Source: Gigantopelta aegis (lineage: Eukaryota; Mollusca; Gastropoda; Neomphalida; Peltospiridae). From it: DNA of 64,000 bases. The notes under the pieces are model-generated. The model had not been told where the DNA came from. It searched no databases and saw nothing but the letters and a program-made list of their open reading frames with translations. The position numbers and the translations under genes were made by a program. Shown here piece by piece: positions 44,640 through 56,856 of this stretch (position 1 is its first letter; the number at the start of each line of letters is the position of its first letter). The stretch spans positions 47,668,069 through 47,732,068 of the forward strand of contig NC_054712.1 of NCBI RefSeq assembly GCF_016097555.1, read 5' to 3'.

Positions 44640-45075
44640 GGGTCCATGCATACCACCAAATCAAATCCCATAGACGACAATAGTAGCATGTGGCTAAAAC
44701 TCCTACATGCAGTGTATCATTCGACATATACACCATGCATATAAATACTACCACCCCTCACCCTTAAAGTAAATCAGAAAAAAACAGGGGTTAAGCTGCT
44801 CATTTCAGAGATAACGTGTATCGTCTTTGACTAACCTAGTTAGGCATAAAAATTGTCATGCTATTTTTTAGTAGGATCCTGCACATGTCTTCAAGCACAA
44901 TGGTAGCTGGTAAAGGAATTTACTATCCGGATGGACCAACATTTTATCACATCAAACACTGTCACATTTATCACCAATGGCAGAACTTGTGATATTAACT
45001 GCACTATCAAAAGTTAGGTACACCTCGAACTTTGACCCAGCCGGATGTTATTTGGTTTAGTACTACCAAAAGAGA
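44640..45075 (-). repeat. Unknown 450-bp repeat, copy 2
   Basis: Reverse complement of the repeat at 13005-13450, alignable end to end with moderate divergence. Upstream 44261-44639 holds nothing recognised. Confidence 0.85.
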
Positions 45076-46094
45076 ATGTATCATTGCAGCATTTGCCAAG
45101 ATTATTAGTTAGTTTTTCTACTAAATTTTTTAAATTATTACGATCGACATTCGCATAAACATTTACAACCAAATAATTTCATTTATTAGTATTTTAACAA
45201 TACATGCATGTATTTCTAAAATCTATGAGGGTGGCCTACAGGTTAAACCCGTGACGTCACAGTTAACGCATAGCCTGGACCATATCTATAATATAAATAT
45301 TATCCCAACAGCTTCCGATCGTTCTGGTCGCTTCTCCTCGGTTGGTCTGCACTGCCGACCGCCATCTTTGAACTTGGTTGAAGCTCTATCTCTTGTAGGG
45401 ATCTTTCCGCATCGGTGTCCAGTCGACTGCCGCACACACATCGCGATGCGTTCAAACCTAAAATCAGTTACCATTTTCACTGTGGGTGCTGACATGTTTA
45501 TTGTTTACGCCGAGTGGAAACACATTACATTTTCAATATTATACACTGAATTATGCTAATAATATTTATATCGGATAGACTAATGTATAATTATTTATGA
45601 CAAATGAATGTAAAACTAGCAAAATATGAAACTGGCAACTGTGATAATGTACCTTTAAAGTCACTGAGAGTATAACTGTGGTATGATCAAGGCATAGATT
45701 GCCTTAAATCGTATGTAATTGTTTTCCCACATCACACAGTATAACTGTGGTATGATCAAGGCATAGATTGCCTTAAATCGTATGTAATTGTTTTCCCACA
45801 TCCTTTTTGCCTTGTTTATAATCTATAAACAGTATATTCCACTGAAAATGCCGTTTCCGACCACTGTGAACGAAATACACACGTTTTAAGGATTGAGATA
45901 AAAAATATATTAAATTATTAAAATGATACACTGTCACTTTAATAGAATCTTTGTAGGTTATTACAGCCAGTGTCAAAAGTGACGGTGTAAATCACAAACA
46001 CGTGCAGTTCTTGTTAATCGCACGTCATCAACACGTGACTCCATGAATCATCATGCCAGATCAGGTCATTGCTGCATTGTAGTTTACGTAAATC
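45076..46094. other. Spacer with a 69-bp tandem duplication
   Basis: TATAACTGTGGTATGATCAA and the bases after it occur twice, 69 apart (45671-45808). A G+C-rich stretch at 45310-45500 is open on both strands (minus strand reads FKDGGRQCRPTEEKRPERSE) but has no recognised domain. Confidence 0.45.
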
Positions 46095-46373
46095 CAGTAA
46101 ACCTTTGTTTTGTTTAACGACACCACTAGAAAACATTGATTAATTAATAATTGGCTATTGAATATTAAACGTTTGTTTATGACTCGTAGTCATTAGAGGA
46201 AGCCCGCTACATTTGTTTCCGTTAGCAGCAAGGGATCTTTTATATGCACTTTCCCACAAACAGGAGAGCACATACCACGGCCTTTGACCAGTTGTGGTGC
46301 ACTTGTTGGAACGAGAGAAAAAAATCCAATAAGTTGAATGGATCCATCGAGGTGGTTCGATCCACGAAGATAA
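46095..46373 (-). repeat. SINE, head B cut at the array, tail 2
   Basis: Minus strand: GGATCGAACCACCTCGATGG, core, and tail 2. The head ends exactly where the 42-bp array region begins. Confidence 0.85.
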
Positions 46374-46383
46374 GTCTAAATGA

Positions 46384-47058
46384 CGGAGGTTGAACAGGAT
46401 CATCACTCCCACTCCAGCCGTCGATATGAGGTGGTACAGGATCATCATTCCCACTACAGCCGTCCATAGGAGGTTGAACAGCGTCATCATTCCCACTACA
46501 GCCGTCCATAGGAGGTTGAACAGCAGCATCATTCCCACTCCAGCCGTCGATAGGAGGTTGAACAGCAGCATCATTCCTACTCCAGCCGTCGATGGGAGGT
46601 TGAACAGCGTCATCATTCGCACTACAGCCGTCGATATGAGGTGGTACAGCAGCATCATTCCCACTCCAGCCGTCGATAGGAAGTGGAACAGCAGCATCAT
46701 TCCCACTCCAGCCGTCGATATGAGGTGGTACAGGATCATCATTCCCACTACAGCCGTCCATAGGAGGTTGAACAACAGCATCATTCCCACTCCAGCCGTC
46801 CATAGGAGGTTGAACAGCAGCATCATTCCCACTCCAGCCGTCGATATGAGGTGGAACAGGATCATCATTCCCACTCCAGCCGTCGATATGAGATGGTACA
46901 GCAGCATCATTCCCACTCCAGCCGTCGATAGGAGGTGGAACAGCGTCATCATTCCCACTCCAGCCGTCGATAGGAGGTGGAACAGCATCATCATTCCCAC
47001 TACAGCCGTCCATAGGAAGTGGAACAGCGTCATCATTCCCACTCCAGTCGTTGATAGC
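46384..47058. repeat. Minisatellite, 42-bp unit, about 16 copies, between two SINEs
   Basis: The unit is built on CATCATTCCCACTCCAGCCG with TCGATAGGAGGTTGAACAG. As 42 is divisible by 3, three frames stay open (231, 294 and 308 residues), but they run on into SINE sequence at one end and have no start context. I treat them as artefacts. Confidence 0.93.
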
Positions 47059-47094
47059 AGAAGATGTCTCGCACGCTTCATTTAGCTGTTGAGA

Positions 47095-47323
47095 AATGAA
47101 GTTTGTTTTGTTTAACGACACCACTGGAGCAAATTGATTAATTAATCATCGGCTATTGGATGTCAAACATTTGGTGATGTTTACACGTAGTCATCAGAGG
47201 AAACCCGCTAAACTTTTCCTAATGCAGCAAGGGATCTTTTATATGCACAATCCCACAAACACAATAGCACATACCACGGCCTTTGATATACCAGTCGTGG
47301 TGCGCTGGCTTGAACGAGAAATA
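47095..47323 (-). repeat. SINE, 5'-truncated, tail 2
   Basis: Core and tail 2 on the minus strand, flanked by the near-identical TAGCTGTTGAGA (47083) and TAGCCGTTAAGA (47324). Confidence 0.85.
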
Positions 47324-47335
47324 TAGCCGTTAAGA

Positions 47336-48650
47336 AGCTCGATGTCTTAACCTGCACTGTTGATCACACACACACACACACACACACCCCACCCCTGGAG
47401 GCGATGACCCTGTTGTTCGGAGATATAACAGAATTATGGGTATCTTACGCCGAGGATAGGGCCTACGTCATTTGGTGTACGGGGCCCAACCCAAACCAGC
47501 GGCCAAGGAATAGGAGGCAACGGAGGAAGAGAGACAGAGACAGGAGCGGCACAGAGGGGACCCAAACCATAACGCACAAAAAATTATATAAAAATTTACC
47601 GCCGCTTCTTTCGCCTCGTTTATCTCGGCTACAACAACCGGTCTTCAGTGCTCCTTTAGCGCTAAAGTCGTAAGCGAGATTCCCGCCTTCCCCTTTCCCA
47701 CCCATTTCCTGTCTTGTCTGGAATGAGCGCTTTACCGACTTAGCTAGAACCGACTTAGCTAGAACCGCCCTTTTGTGGAGGAACGGTGGTAGTAAAAATA
47801 TAGTGATGGAGGGGGGAAGGGGGTGGGGGTGACTGTCTGGAATGAGCGCTTTATCGACTTTATCGACTTTATCGGGATGACCGTTTGTAATGTTTGTACA
47901 GTTAAAAAAAATAAAGTGGTTAAAATGACTGATAGGCAAACACCTATATTAAAGCATCTTTAGTATTGTAATTACTTCCTGCCCCCTTCCCCGGCTGGAG
48001 TGTACGTAGGTCTAATAGAAATGTCCACTGACGTGTGATATGTCCGTCGTAGGATCGATCGCCCCCTCTATATCAAGGCTCTAAAGACTAACCCTTGCGC
48101 TAACATTAAAACTAATCTTAATCATTGAAAGGGGGTACGGGTCGAACTCGTGCCTTATTCTGATTAAACAAACCAAATCTTGAAAAAATAGGAATTAATC
48201 TAGTCTATATTGAATTGATTGGTTTAGTTTTCGTTTATTTTAAAAAAAAATTCACAATCGGAATTACTAGTAGCCTTCGCATATTGTATTTTACAGATAT
48301 ACTCTTGCGAAAATCGTGGGCCACAACTTTATTCGAGGAATGTCACACAGGAATAAAATTAAAAAAGCCAGATACCTCTCGGATTTTAAGCTATAAGATA
48401 TGGAGGGGAGGGGAGAATTGTATATTTGGCAGACAGTTTAGCAATTGGGCAACTGCTTAAAATAACTTACAAGTTTAAAAAAAAAAAATATCGCACTTTG
48501 ATTTAATTGAGCATCTGTCGGTGTAAGTAATGAAATGAGGCTGTCACGTCGAAAATCTAAATTGTCGGTAGCGCGTCTTGGGCACATGTAAAACGTCGCC
48601 TAATACACTGAACGTGACAGTTTGGTTTTGCTGTTTTACGACAAACCATC
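47336..48650. other. Spacer with short repeats
   Basis: A CA tract is at 47368-47388. GACTTAGCTAGAACC is doubled near 47739-47765, and GACTTTATC is repeated near 47856. Long open frames on both strands (47404-47939) show no domain. No gene recognised. Confidence 0.4.
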
Positions 48651-48654
48651 TTAA

Positions 48655-48945
48655 AGTCGCACGCCCTAGTTTCAGCCCGCGAAAATTAATTGTAATTTTG
48701 GTTAATCTACAAAACTGTAACACACTTAGATCACGTGTTTATAAAATAGAGTGAAAAACCAGGTTTTATATCGATAAATACCATGGGAATCCCCGTGATC
48801 CAATTACTTGAAATAATTTTGAAAGTTAGTATTCTGATGTCACCGGTAGATGTCGCTCGAAGCACAGACATGCCTATGTTACGACAAATTTCCCAGAGTG
48901 CACACAGACTTGGGATACGTTCGTTTCACCTCTCTGAATTTATAA
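48655..48945. mobile_element. TTAA-type element, partial
   Basis: AGTCGCACGCCCTAGTTTCA follows TTAA at 48651-48654 and the sequence matches 5490-5210 in reverse. The far end is lost at the junction with the next repeat. Confidence 0.6.
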
Positions 48946-48949
48946 AACT

Positions 48950-49285
48950 ACCAAAAGTGGCTATACAAATGTTAACTATACTTCTCCTGATATTTCTTCA
49001 GGTCTGGAGGCCATGATGGATGCCTATGCAACCCATTCGCCTAAACCAGTGTTGGATTCAACAGGGGAACGATGATGATCGTGGAAACGTATATATGATG
49101 CACATCTGGCCGACACGTGACGTCATATCACGTCTGTTTTACAGTCTTCAGATTAATTTTAAAAAACTAATTAAAAAAAATATCCTTTTTGTGACCATGC
49201 AGAATACCTTTGTAAATTTCTTGTGTTTTACAGTGTTTTGGTAAACGATTGTTACCATTTGGTCATGCTTGGCTGTGTAGTATGC
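48950..49285 (-). repeat. Unknown repeat, copy 2 (mate at 40335-40660)
   Basis: Reverse complement of the mate, ending TTGGCTGTGTAGTATGCCTT. Confidence 0.75.
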
Positions 49286-49492
49286 CTTCGTCACAATGAC
49301 AGTTGAGTAACCATGCTCAAAATTCTTTGTCAAGTTTTCCCGACAGCTACTGGCATAAAATCAGAATTATTGTCGTAGGCGTATTAATCAGCTTCTATGA
49401 ATATATTGCCGAATACACATTGCTACATCCACATGGCTTGCTGCTTTTTGAATTGCAGCAAGTCTTTTTCAATGATAATGGTACATGCATAG

Positions 49493-49594
<102 letters not shown>

Positions 49595-49935
49595 GCCGTT
49601 GAGCACTGGGCAGACCGAGAACATTCAATAGGATTTCCAAATCAGGAATGTAGCTTCATCTTTTCTTACAGGATCCTCACCAACCCAGAGTTCAACGTAC
49701 ATCCAATGTTGAATTCGTGAAATATTAACACCGTGACATATTGTAACATTTTAGGCATGCATTGCAGAATGGTACCCCATTTTTATTGCAGAATGGGTAC
49801 TATTATATTTTGTATTGGTGATTTTATTGCCCATTTTGTCAGTTTGTTACAAAATGACTTGACGGTCCCAAAATATCATTCAGACTGTCTAGAGCAGAGG
49901 TACAGAACTTTGTTTACACTGAAGCCCTTGGATTC

Positions 49936-50060
49936 CTTGCTACTAATGGGGTGTTGAGAGGAGATGGCGAGTCTTTCCTCTAGGACTGTCGAAATTGCCA
50001 AATGTTTCACATCGGTCTATGATTGATAAATCTGTGCTCTAGTGGTGTCGTTAAAACTTC
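49936..50060 (+). repeat. SINE fragment, tail 2
   Basis: CCTTGCTACTAATGGGG, TTTCCTCTAGGACTGTCG, GTGCTCTAGTGGTGTCGTTA. Confidence 0.75.
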
Positions 50061-50102
50061 ACAGCGAGTTGAACAACTGTGTAATAGGAATATGCAATCG
50101 AG

Positions 50103-50165
50103 TTGTTTAACGACGCTACTAGAGCAATGGATGTCAAATAATTGATAACTGGCATATGGCCTCAG
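50103..50165 (-). repeat. SINE tail 2 fragment
   Basis: GTTTAACGACGCTACTAGAG on the plus strand, i.e. the tail read backwards. The stretch 50166-50624 beyond it holds nothing recognised. Confidence 0.6.
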
Positions 50166-50624
50166 ATTACAGTTATCTTCCCATTTGGTTGTCCAAAATC
50201 AGGAAGTTTGACCGCGCAAGTAGTCTGCTGTTTGACTGTGATTATTTCATGGCAGACAGCTATGAAGTGGCAACTGTTTGACTGAAGTGACAGGGGATAG
50301 CATTTAGTTTGTAAACATGTGTAACTTGTTGACATTGAAGACTTGTTTGTGGTAATTCCGGCCCATGCAAAAGTAGTGCTTTTTGTGTAAAATGGGTGTA
50401 CTCCGGCCTGGTTTAGAGGGTGTGTCTGTTTAAACCAATATGCTGGGAGAAAGAGCTGGACAACAGGGGTTGTCCTTTTCAGGGTATGTGTCCCCCATAC
50501 AGGCAAAGGTACATACAAAACTTCACGGGCCTTCTGATATTAATAAAAATGTTATAGCCACTAAGGCCATATAGAAACATATAGCGAAATTAATTGTGGT
50601 CTGAGGCCATATGGTCTTTGAAAG

Positions 50625-50915
50625 CGGGGCGGGATTTAGTTCAGTCGGTCGAGTGCTTGCGTCGCAGGATCGAACCATCTCAGTGGATCCATTCAGCTGA
50701 ATGGGTTTTTCTTGTTCCAGCGAATGCACCACAACTGTACAAAGGCCGTGGTATGTGCTTTACAGTCTGTGGAAAAGTGCATATAAAAGATCCCTTGCTG
50801 CATTAGGGGAAATGTAGCGGGTTTCCTCTGATGACTAACTAACAGTCATTACCACATGTTTGACACCCAATAGCCGATGATTGATTAACCGAAGTGGTGT
50901 CGTTAAAAAAAACGA
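50625..50915 (+). repeat. SINE, full length, head B with tail 2
   Basis: Head GGGGCGGGATTTAGTTCAGT, CAGGATCGAACC, core, and tail 2 ending GTGGTGTCGTTAAAAAAAA. Confidence 0.9.
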
Positions 50916-50929
50916 GCTTTATTATTGAA

Positions 50930-51020
50930 AGGAAAGCCGCTATATTTTTTCCATTAGTAGAAAGAAATTTTATATGCACCATCTCACAAGATAGCAAATT
51001 CCACGGCCTTTGTTCACAGG
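50930..51020 (-). repeat. SINE core fragment
   Basis: TTTATATGCACCATCTCACA and CCACGGCCTTTG, the core on the minus strand. Confidence 0.65.
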
Positions 51021-51124
51021 ATGTATACGATGGTGAATATATTTCTTTATGCACATATAACAATGTAAATTCATATCCTATTACATTACTGATTTTTTTT
51101 TTTAATGCGTCAATGGTTTTGTTC

Positions 51125-51325
51125 CGATTTGACGCAGGACGCAGAATATCAAAGACCTTGGTATGTGCTGTTCTCTATGGGAACGTGCATATAAAAGATT
51201 CCTTGCTGCTAATAGAAAATAAAGCGGGTTTCTTCCGATTGTTAGATTTACCAGATATCTGACGTCCAACAGCCGATGATAAATTAATCGGTGTTCTAGT
51301 GGTGTCGTTAAACAATATAAAGTTT
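51125..51325 (+). repeat. SINE, head lost, tail 2
   Basis: AATATCAAAGACCTTGGTAT, AAAGATTCCTTGCTGCTAAT, and CTAGTGGTGTCGTTAAACAA. Confidence 0.75.
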
Positions 51326-51369
51326 TTAAACGTGTTCACCTCAATCGTAACTAAGTAATTATTTCATCC

Positions 51370-51432
51370 CCACCTGATGCTTGGTCGGAATAGGATCGAT
51401 TACCGTTGGTGGGTCCGTGTGGTTCTTAACCA
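51370..51432 (+). repeat. SINE head D fragment
   Basis: GATGCTTGGTCGGAATAGGA and TCGATTACCGTTGGTGGGTC resemble the middle of head D. It ends in GGTTCTTAACCATATGTG, which belongs to tail 1. Confidence 0.45.
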
Positions 51433-51436
51433 TATG

Positions 51437-51740
51437 TGTGGGTGGGACGTAGCCCAGTGGTAAAGCGCTCGCCTGACGCGCGGGCAGTCTGCGATCGACC
51501 CGTATCACTCGGCCCATTGGGATATTTTTCGTTCCAGCCAGTGTACCACGACTGGTATATCAAAGGCCATTGTATGTGCTATCTTGTCGAGGATGGTGCA
51601 TATAAACTATGCCTTGCTACTAATGGGGAAAATGTAGCGGTTTCCTAAGATAACACGTCAAATTACCAAACGTTTGACATTAAATAGCTGATGATTAATA
51701 AGTAAACATCCTCTAGTAGTATCGTTAAACAAACAAAAAC
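51437..51740 (+). repeat. SINE, full length, head D with tail 2
   Basis: Head GGTGGGACGTAGCCCAGTGG with AAAGCGCTCGCC, core, and a worn tail 2. Confidence 0.88.
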
Positions 51741-51806
51741 CCTAACTGTACTTGAAAATCAAAGCTTTAGTTCATATTACAACTTCAGCTTATAACTTGA
51801 ATACCA

Positions 51807-52212
51807 AAAAAAAGAGTAAAGTTTGTTTTATTTAACGACGCCACTAGAGCACATTGATTTTTTTTATCTTATCATCGGCTATTGGACGTCAAACATATGG
51901 TCATTCTGACAGTGGCTTTTTTTTAGAGGAAACCCGCTGTCACCACGTAGGCTATTCTTTTACGACAGGCAGCAAGGGATCTTTTATTTGCGCTTCCCAC
52001 AGGCAGGGTAGCACAAACCATGGCCTTTGCTGAACCAGTTATGGATCACTGGTCGGTGCAAGTGGTTTACACCCACTGAACCTTGCGGAGCACTCACTCA
52101 GGGTTTGGAGTCGGTATCCCGAATGGGATCCCCATGCCTCGACTGGGATCCGAACCCAGTACCTACCAGCCTGTAGATCGATGGCCTAACCACGACGCCA
52201 CCGAGGCCGGTC
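51807..52212 (-). repeat. SINE, full length, head A with tail 2, 13-bp duplication
   Basis: Minus strand: head GGCCTCGGTGGCGTCGTGGT, core, and tail 2. AACTTGAATACCA flanks it perfectly at 51794-51806 and 52213-52225. Confidence 0.95.
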
Positions 52213-52506
52213 AACTTGAATACCAGATTTCATCCCACTTTCGCAGTTACAAACGTATTAAAAAAAAACAAAAAAAAAAAAAAAAATTCCCCTGCGCGTG
52301 CTGTAACCTCACCGTGGTGCAGGGGTGTAACATTCTCTTTGAGAATGGCCAATACAGCACAATTGATACAATTGAAATTTTAAGTAAAAGTCAGTATCTA
52401 TCTGTGATATTTGTATTTTTGCACAGTTCTTTACACTGTTTTTTATTTAAATCTCGAATTTTTATATTGTTGTTGATCATCACTTTATTTGTTTGCATTA
52501 CCATAG

Positions 52507-52572
52507 TTTGACACCCAATAGCCGATGTATTTTTCGTGCTGGGGTGTCGTTAAACATTCATTCATTTCATTC
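52507..52572 (+). repeat. SINE tail fragment with (ATTC)n
   Basis: GACACCCAATAGCCGATG and GTGCTGGGGTGTCGTTAAAC. The stretch 52573-52979 holds nothing recognised. Confidence 0.78.
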
Positions 52573-52979
52573 CTATAAAAAAATTTTAATAATAATACAT
52601 TCTTAATTTGTTAATCAATGGGACGGTTCTTTTACTTGGTCTTTTTACTTATACACGTACATAAAAAGTATCCCTGCCGCATAAGTGTCGGCAGCGGGTT
52701 TCTCCTCTTAACTCCTAAGAATCGCATTATCGTGTTTCAACAACGATAAACTATGCTGACATTTTAAAATATGTATTAAACGTCAGTTAAAAAAACACAA
52801 ACATTTTCTATCCCTTTCTTATTCATTGTTATGACATTCCAACTCTTTTCAACTGAAAACTATTACAGGTGTAATCTGGAATTTTGTTTGAATGGAGAAT
52901 TATGGGTGTGTTTTTTGTTGTCAGTTGGTGGTTGTCTTTGTTTTAATCAAGTACTGCAAAAAAGATCTACAATTGTCAA

Positions 52980-53215
52980 AACAGGGTTCGTTCGCACCCC
53001 CACCCCTGAATCCCTTGCAATCCCCCTCCCCTGCACTAATCGATGCTCCTGACTACTAAGTATACCCATTTTTGACAACTTTCAAAGTGTGTCATTTACC
53101 ATTTACTCAATAAAAAAATAAAAAACAAAGCAAACGGGAAACGAATATCATGCTAAGCAAATATCTGTCCGCGATTGGGATTTTGTACATTTTCCACATT
53201 TTCCGTTTGATTAAA
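52980..53215 (-). repeat. Unknown repeat, copy 2 (mate at 39390-39630)
   Basis: Reverse complement of the mate; AAGTGTGTCATTTACCATTT matches its GGTAAATGACACGCTTT. No gene was recognised from here to the aquaporin promoter. Confidence 0.7.
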
Positions 53216-53671
53216 CAAGTTGCAATAAAGCCGCCTGTAAACAGCGGGTTATTCTTTGAACAATGTCCACGCAGGCTTCCAGTTCGTAAGAACAGGGACC
53301 GCAAAAAACAAATAACAGTCCGACCTCGCGTCACCTCGACAAAATCCGCCATCTCCGATTGTATTTACAGCCGTAGAGTTTACCTGCTTCTTTCAACACG
53401 CATGCACATAAGGAGGTGTGGGGGAAGGACTTATCAAGCAACCCCACAGAAAGCGCGATTTGCCCCATCTATTTTCTGTCTCTGTGATAGTTACTTGTTC
53501 CGTACCGCTGTTCGCTTTTGACTCTGTTTCTTGCGCTGTGTACGCTGTTAACTCCTAGTCATCCCGGCCGCTGGATTGAGCTACCGACTGGTTGCCGGGT
53601 TTATTTTTCGCTGAGCAGTCTCGTTGCGCCGCCCTCTCTCACTGGAGTTTATCACCAGTGAACGAGACCGA

Positions 53672-53699
53672 CGTTGTATATAGATAGATATATATATAA
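53672..53699 (+). promoter_or_regulatory. TATA-like promoter of the aquaporin gene
   Basis: GTATATAGATAGATATATAT followed by ATAAG lies 50-75 bases upstream of the first ATG. A start site about 30 bases on would leave a short leader. Confidence 0.45.
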
Positions 53700-53746
53700 G
53701 TACACCCGGCCTATCGCTCGCGTGGTCTCCGGCTGAGATATACCTT

Positions 53747-54328
53747 ATGTCAAAGTCTGAGAGCGGCCAGTGTCTAAGATCCAGCAGAATGGTGACCAGC
53801 CTTGACGACATCCAGTCCTTGAGATTCTGGAAGGCCATAGCCGCGGAGTTCTTGGGCACCTTTCTCTTGGTGTTCGTCGGCTGCGGCTCCTGCATCACCA
53901 TCAACGATGACGCCAAGCCTACGGTGGTGCAGATCGCGCTCTGCTTCGGCCTCAGCGTCGCCACCATCGTGTGGAGTATCTGTCACATCAGCGGCGGCCA
54001 CATCAACCCCGCCGTGACGACGGCAATGTTTGCGGCCAGGAAAATCAGTCTTGCGCGGATGGTCTTCTACGTCATCTTTCAGCTCGTGGGTGCCGTGGTC
54101 GGAGCGGGGCTGTTGCTGGGGGTGACGCCCGAGTCCAATGCCGGGACCCTAGGGATGACGCAGCTAGCGGAAGGGGTGGACCCGGGGATGGGTCTAGGGG
54201 TGGAGATCTTCATCACCTTTGTCCTGGTGTTCACCGTGTTCGCTTCTGTCGATTCCAGACGTAAAGATCTCAATGGATCCACGCCACTGTCTATCGGTCT
54301 GTCTGTCACCATGTGCCATCTGTTTGCC
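53747..54328 (+). CDS. Aquaporin, first coding exon (water-channel type), partial
   Basis: This exon encodes 194 residues and ends after Ala194 at a consensus donor GTGAGT (54329-54334), phase 0. The ATG at 53747 is taken; the ATG at 53789 (MVTSLDDIQSLRFW) is an alternative that matches the usual aquaporin N-terminus well. Membrane helices: 31-49, 58-78, the half-helix with SGGHINPAVT (first NPA, 87-89), 102-124, 151-169 and the start of the fifth at 181-194. Phe67 and His191 occupy two places of the narrow filter of water-selective aquaporins. The protein forms tetramers in the plasma membrane that pass water. The second NPA box must lie in a later exon; I did not find it in the remaining 9.7 kb. 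The exon is G+C-rich compared with its surroundings. Confidence 0.9.
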
Positions 54329-54689
54329 GTGAGTACAACATAAACCTTTTCTATTCATTTGAAGTTTTCCCATAAAATTAAAATTATTTCTTTATTATGT
54401 TTTTCCTAGCGCTGTTATTTTAAATTTAAAACTGATTTAAAAACAAAATTATACAGCCTCCTACCCACTCCAGTGAACCAATTTTGGACTTAACGCTTTC
54501 ACCCTTTCCCTCTCATCTCCGCACCTAACTCCAGCTTTTCACAGAGCTCCCCTCTCATACTTACCCCTATCCCCGCACCTAGCTCCAGCGTTTCATAAGC
54601 CAGTGATTAATGGACAGGACCTACAAAAGTGCGTGTACGTCGTGCGTGTGTGCGTGTGTGTGTGTGTGCATGAATGTTTTTTATTTGCT

Positions 54690-54812
54690 TTGATCCATAT
54701 TCCATAATGTTATTGATTTGTTAAAATGTGACAACTTTGATCCATATTCCATAATGTTTTCATTTGTTAAAATGTAATAACTTAGATTCGTATTCCATAA
54801 TGCATTCTGTTT
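54690..54812. repeat. Short tandem repeat, about 45-bp unit, 2.5 copies
   Basis: TTTGATCCATATTCCATAAT followed by GTTAAAATGT recurs, with the last unit partial. It lies in the aquaporin intron. Confidence 0.8.
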
Positions 54813-54984
54813 CTGTTGTGTTTAAGATCATGTTACAAATTTAATGTAATTAACGCATGAACCGATTAAGACCATTATGTAATGTTGGGACTAGTCAGGT
54901 CTTATACATAATCAGTTGAGTTGTGTTCAATATTATATTCCATCTACCCATCTACCTATCTACCTATCTATCTGTCTATATCTA

Positions 54985-55114
<130 letters not shown>

Positions 55115-55120
55115 TATGTC

Positions 55121-56856
55121 TGTATGTCTGTTTGTCTGTCCGTCCGTCCTTCATTCCATTCACCGTTCTACCCGTTCGATCTTCCGTTGACCAATGACGA
55201 GGTCGCTAAAGCTGACCAAAATGTGAACAGTGATATTTCTGGGAAACGATTCGAATTTACAGCAGGTCTGCGATTTGATCGGTCCTTGATGTGGGTATGT
55301 GGTTTAACGTGAAGAGCAAAAAAACAACAACAGTGTAACAGTCTGTTGTTGTTGTGGTAGTGCTGGTGGTTTGGCTTTTTTGGTTGTCATAAATTGTTGT
55401 TGTTGTTGTTTTCTGATGCGACTGGCTAAACGTTGTGGGGTTTTGTTTTGTTTTCTGAATCCATGGCCTGGTCACGTTCATATACGTACTATCATTCATC
55501 AGCGTCCTACCGTTTAGGTAGGTATGAACATATAATCTATAGATACTACATTTTAAAACGGCTGCTCCCACTTTTCCTTGACGTTGAAATGTTCATGTGG
55601 AATTGGGATGTTATTAATAGTGTAGTTGGGGGTGGGGTGGGGGTTTTGATTGGTGGGGTGGTTTGTTGTTGTTGGATTTTTTTTGGGGGGGTTGGCTTCT
55701 TTTGTTTTATTTTGGTCGTTGTCGTCGTCGTCTTCGTCGTTATTGGTGTTTTGCATCAGTAGCTAAATATGTTCAGTTCCAAATAAGTAAGCGGATGTTG
55801 GTGCTTTAAACGTGTTTGCAGGCACGTAGGAACTGACGACCAAAGACGGCGTGCTTGTGCCCCCCACTTGAGGTTAAAGATAAAAGGTTTTTTGAGTGCG
55901 TGCGTTACACTTTAGCATGCTCATATACCACGAAGGTTTCGAGCATGCCCGCCCTAGGGTTCGGTCTCTGGGGTTTTTTTTTAGGTGTTTTTTTTTTTTT
56001 TTTGGGGGGGGGGGGGGGTCTTATAAATAGATAAACAAATCTTACCCCCCCCCCCCTCCCTCCTAGAGAATTTGATCCCTCCACTAGAGTATGTTTTGCT
56101 GGATTGGAAGTTGTTTTTTTCTCCTTGGGTGTGAGCATATCAAGACAATTCGAGTCGTACTACTTCCCACAGCCACTTACAAAAACTCTCGGCATCCGTA
56201 ATCTAATTGGACGTAAAACCGCATTTGTTACGAGCTCGTTCTCAAAGTTTATGCACAGGAAACAGGATATTATTAAGCTCGGCGTAATATCACGACCCGT
56301 ATTAAACTGTTAAACCACAACGATTACATCTTTCATGTCCTGCTTTCTCTACCTACCGCTGGGAATTGGTCGGCTTTCGTTACATTGGAAAAGCGGTTCC
56401 CACTGTTCGACCTATTGCGGCACTTGACGGTACTAAATACATAAAATAAAATATGCGCATAATAGCCCATACACGTTAAGTACATAATATCTGTTGTTGT
56501 GCAAGTTTGATATGGTGGCTATACACGTGCTAAAAATAGAAATACAGAAGAGAAATATTTTAAAATAACATTCACAACCGAACTCTCGGTAAACCGGAAG
56601 TCCATCAAAATTTGTCGTTTTTCACGGTCCCGTTTTAAATATCAGAACCTCTCAAAATTGGATACCTCTTAAAACATGACTTTTTGCTTGGTCGTACTGT
56701 CGTAGCCAGGATTTTATATTGGGGAGGAACCCACTATTGTGAGGGGTGGGGGCAACCCACACCATGTATGTATGTATAATTAAAAAAACAATACAGTAAA
56801 AAAAAAAAAAAAACATCATTGATTGGGGGGGGGGGGGGGGGGGGGGGGGCATTGCC
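55121..56856. repeat. Tandem segmental duplication, unit 1 (1736 bp)
   Basis: It begins TGTATGTCTGTTTGTCTGTC and ends GCATTGCC inside a MITE. Apart from homopolymer lengths it is nearly identical to 56857-58570; I saw only a few base changes (for example CCAAATAAG against CCAGATAAG). No gene is recognised inside; a SINE-like tail stem-loop, GCATGCTC/GAGCATGC, lies at 55915-55948. Confidence 0.93.

Noticed and set aside
45286-45495. Minus-strand frame with many Arg and Cys, considered as a zinc-binding domain
   Set aside because: Cysteine and histidine spacing fits no zinc domain I know, and the opposite strand is open as well.
46155-47124. Two long minus-strand frames (308 and 294 residues) and a 231-residue plus-strand frame
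   Set aside because: All come from a 42-bp tandem repeat whose length is divisible by three, and they continue into SINE sequence.
47463-47939. 158-residue minus-strand frame
   Set aside because: It contains short tandem repeats and low-complexity proline runs shared with a non-coding repeat near 39330; no domain.
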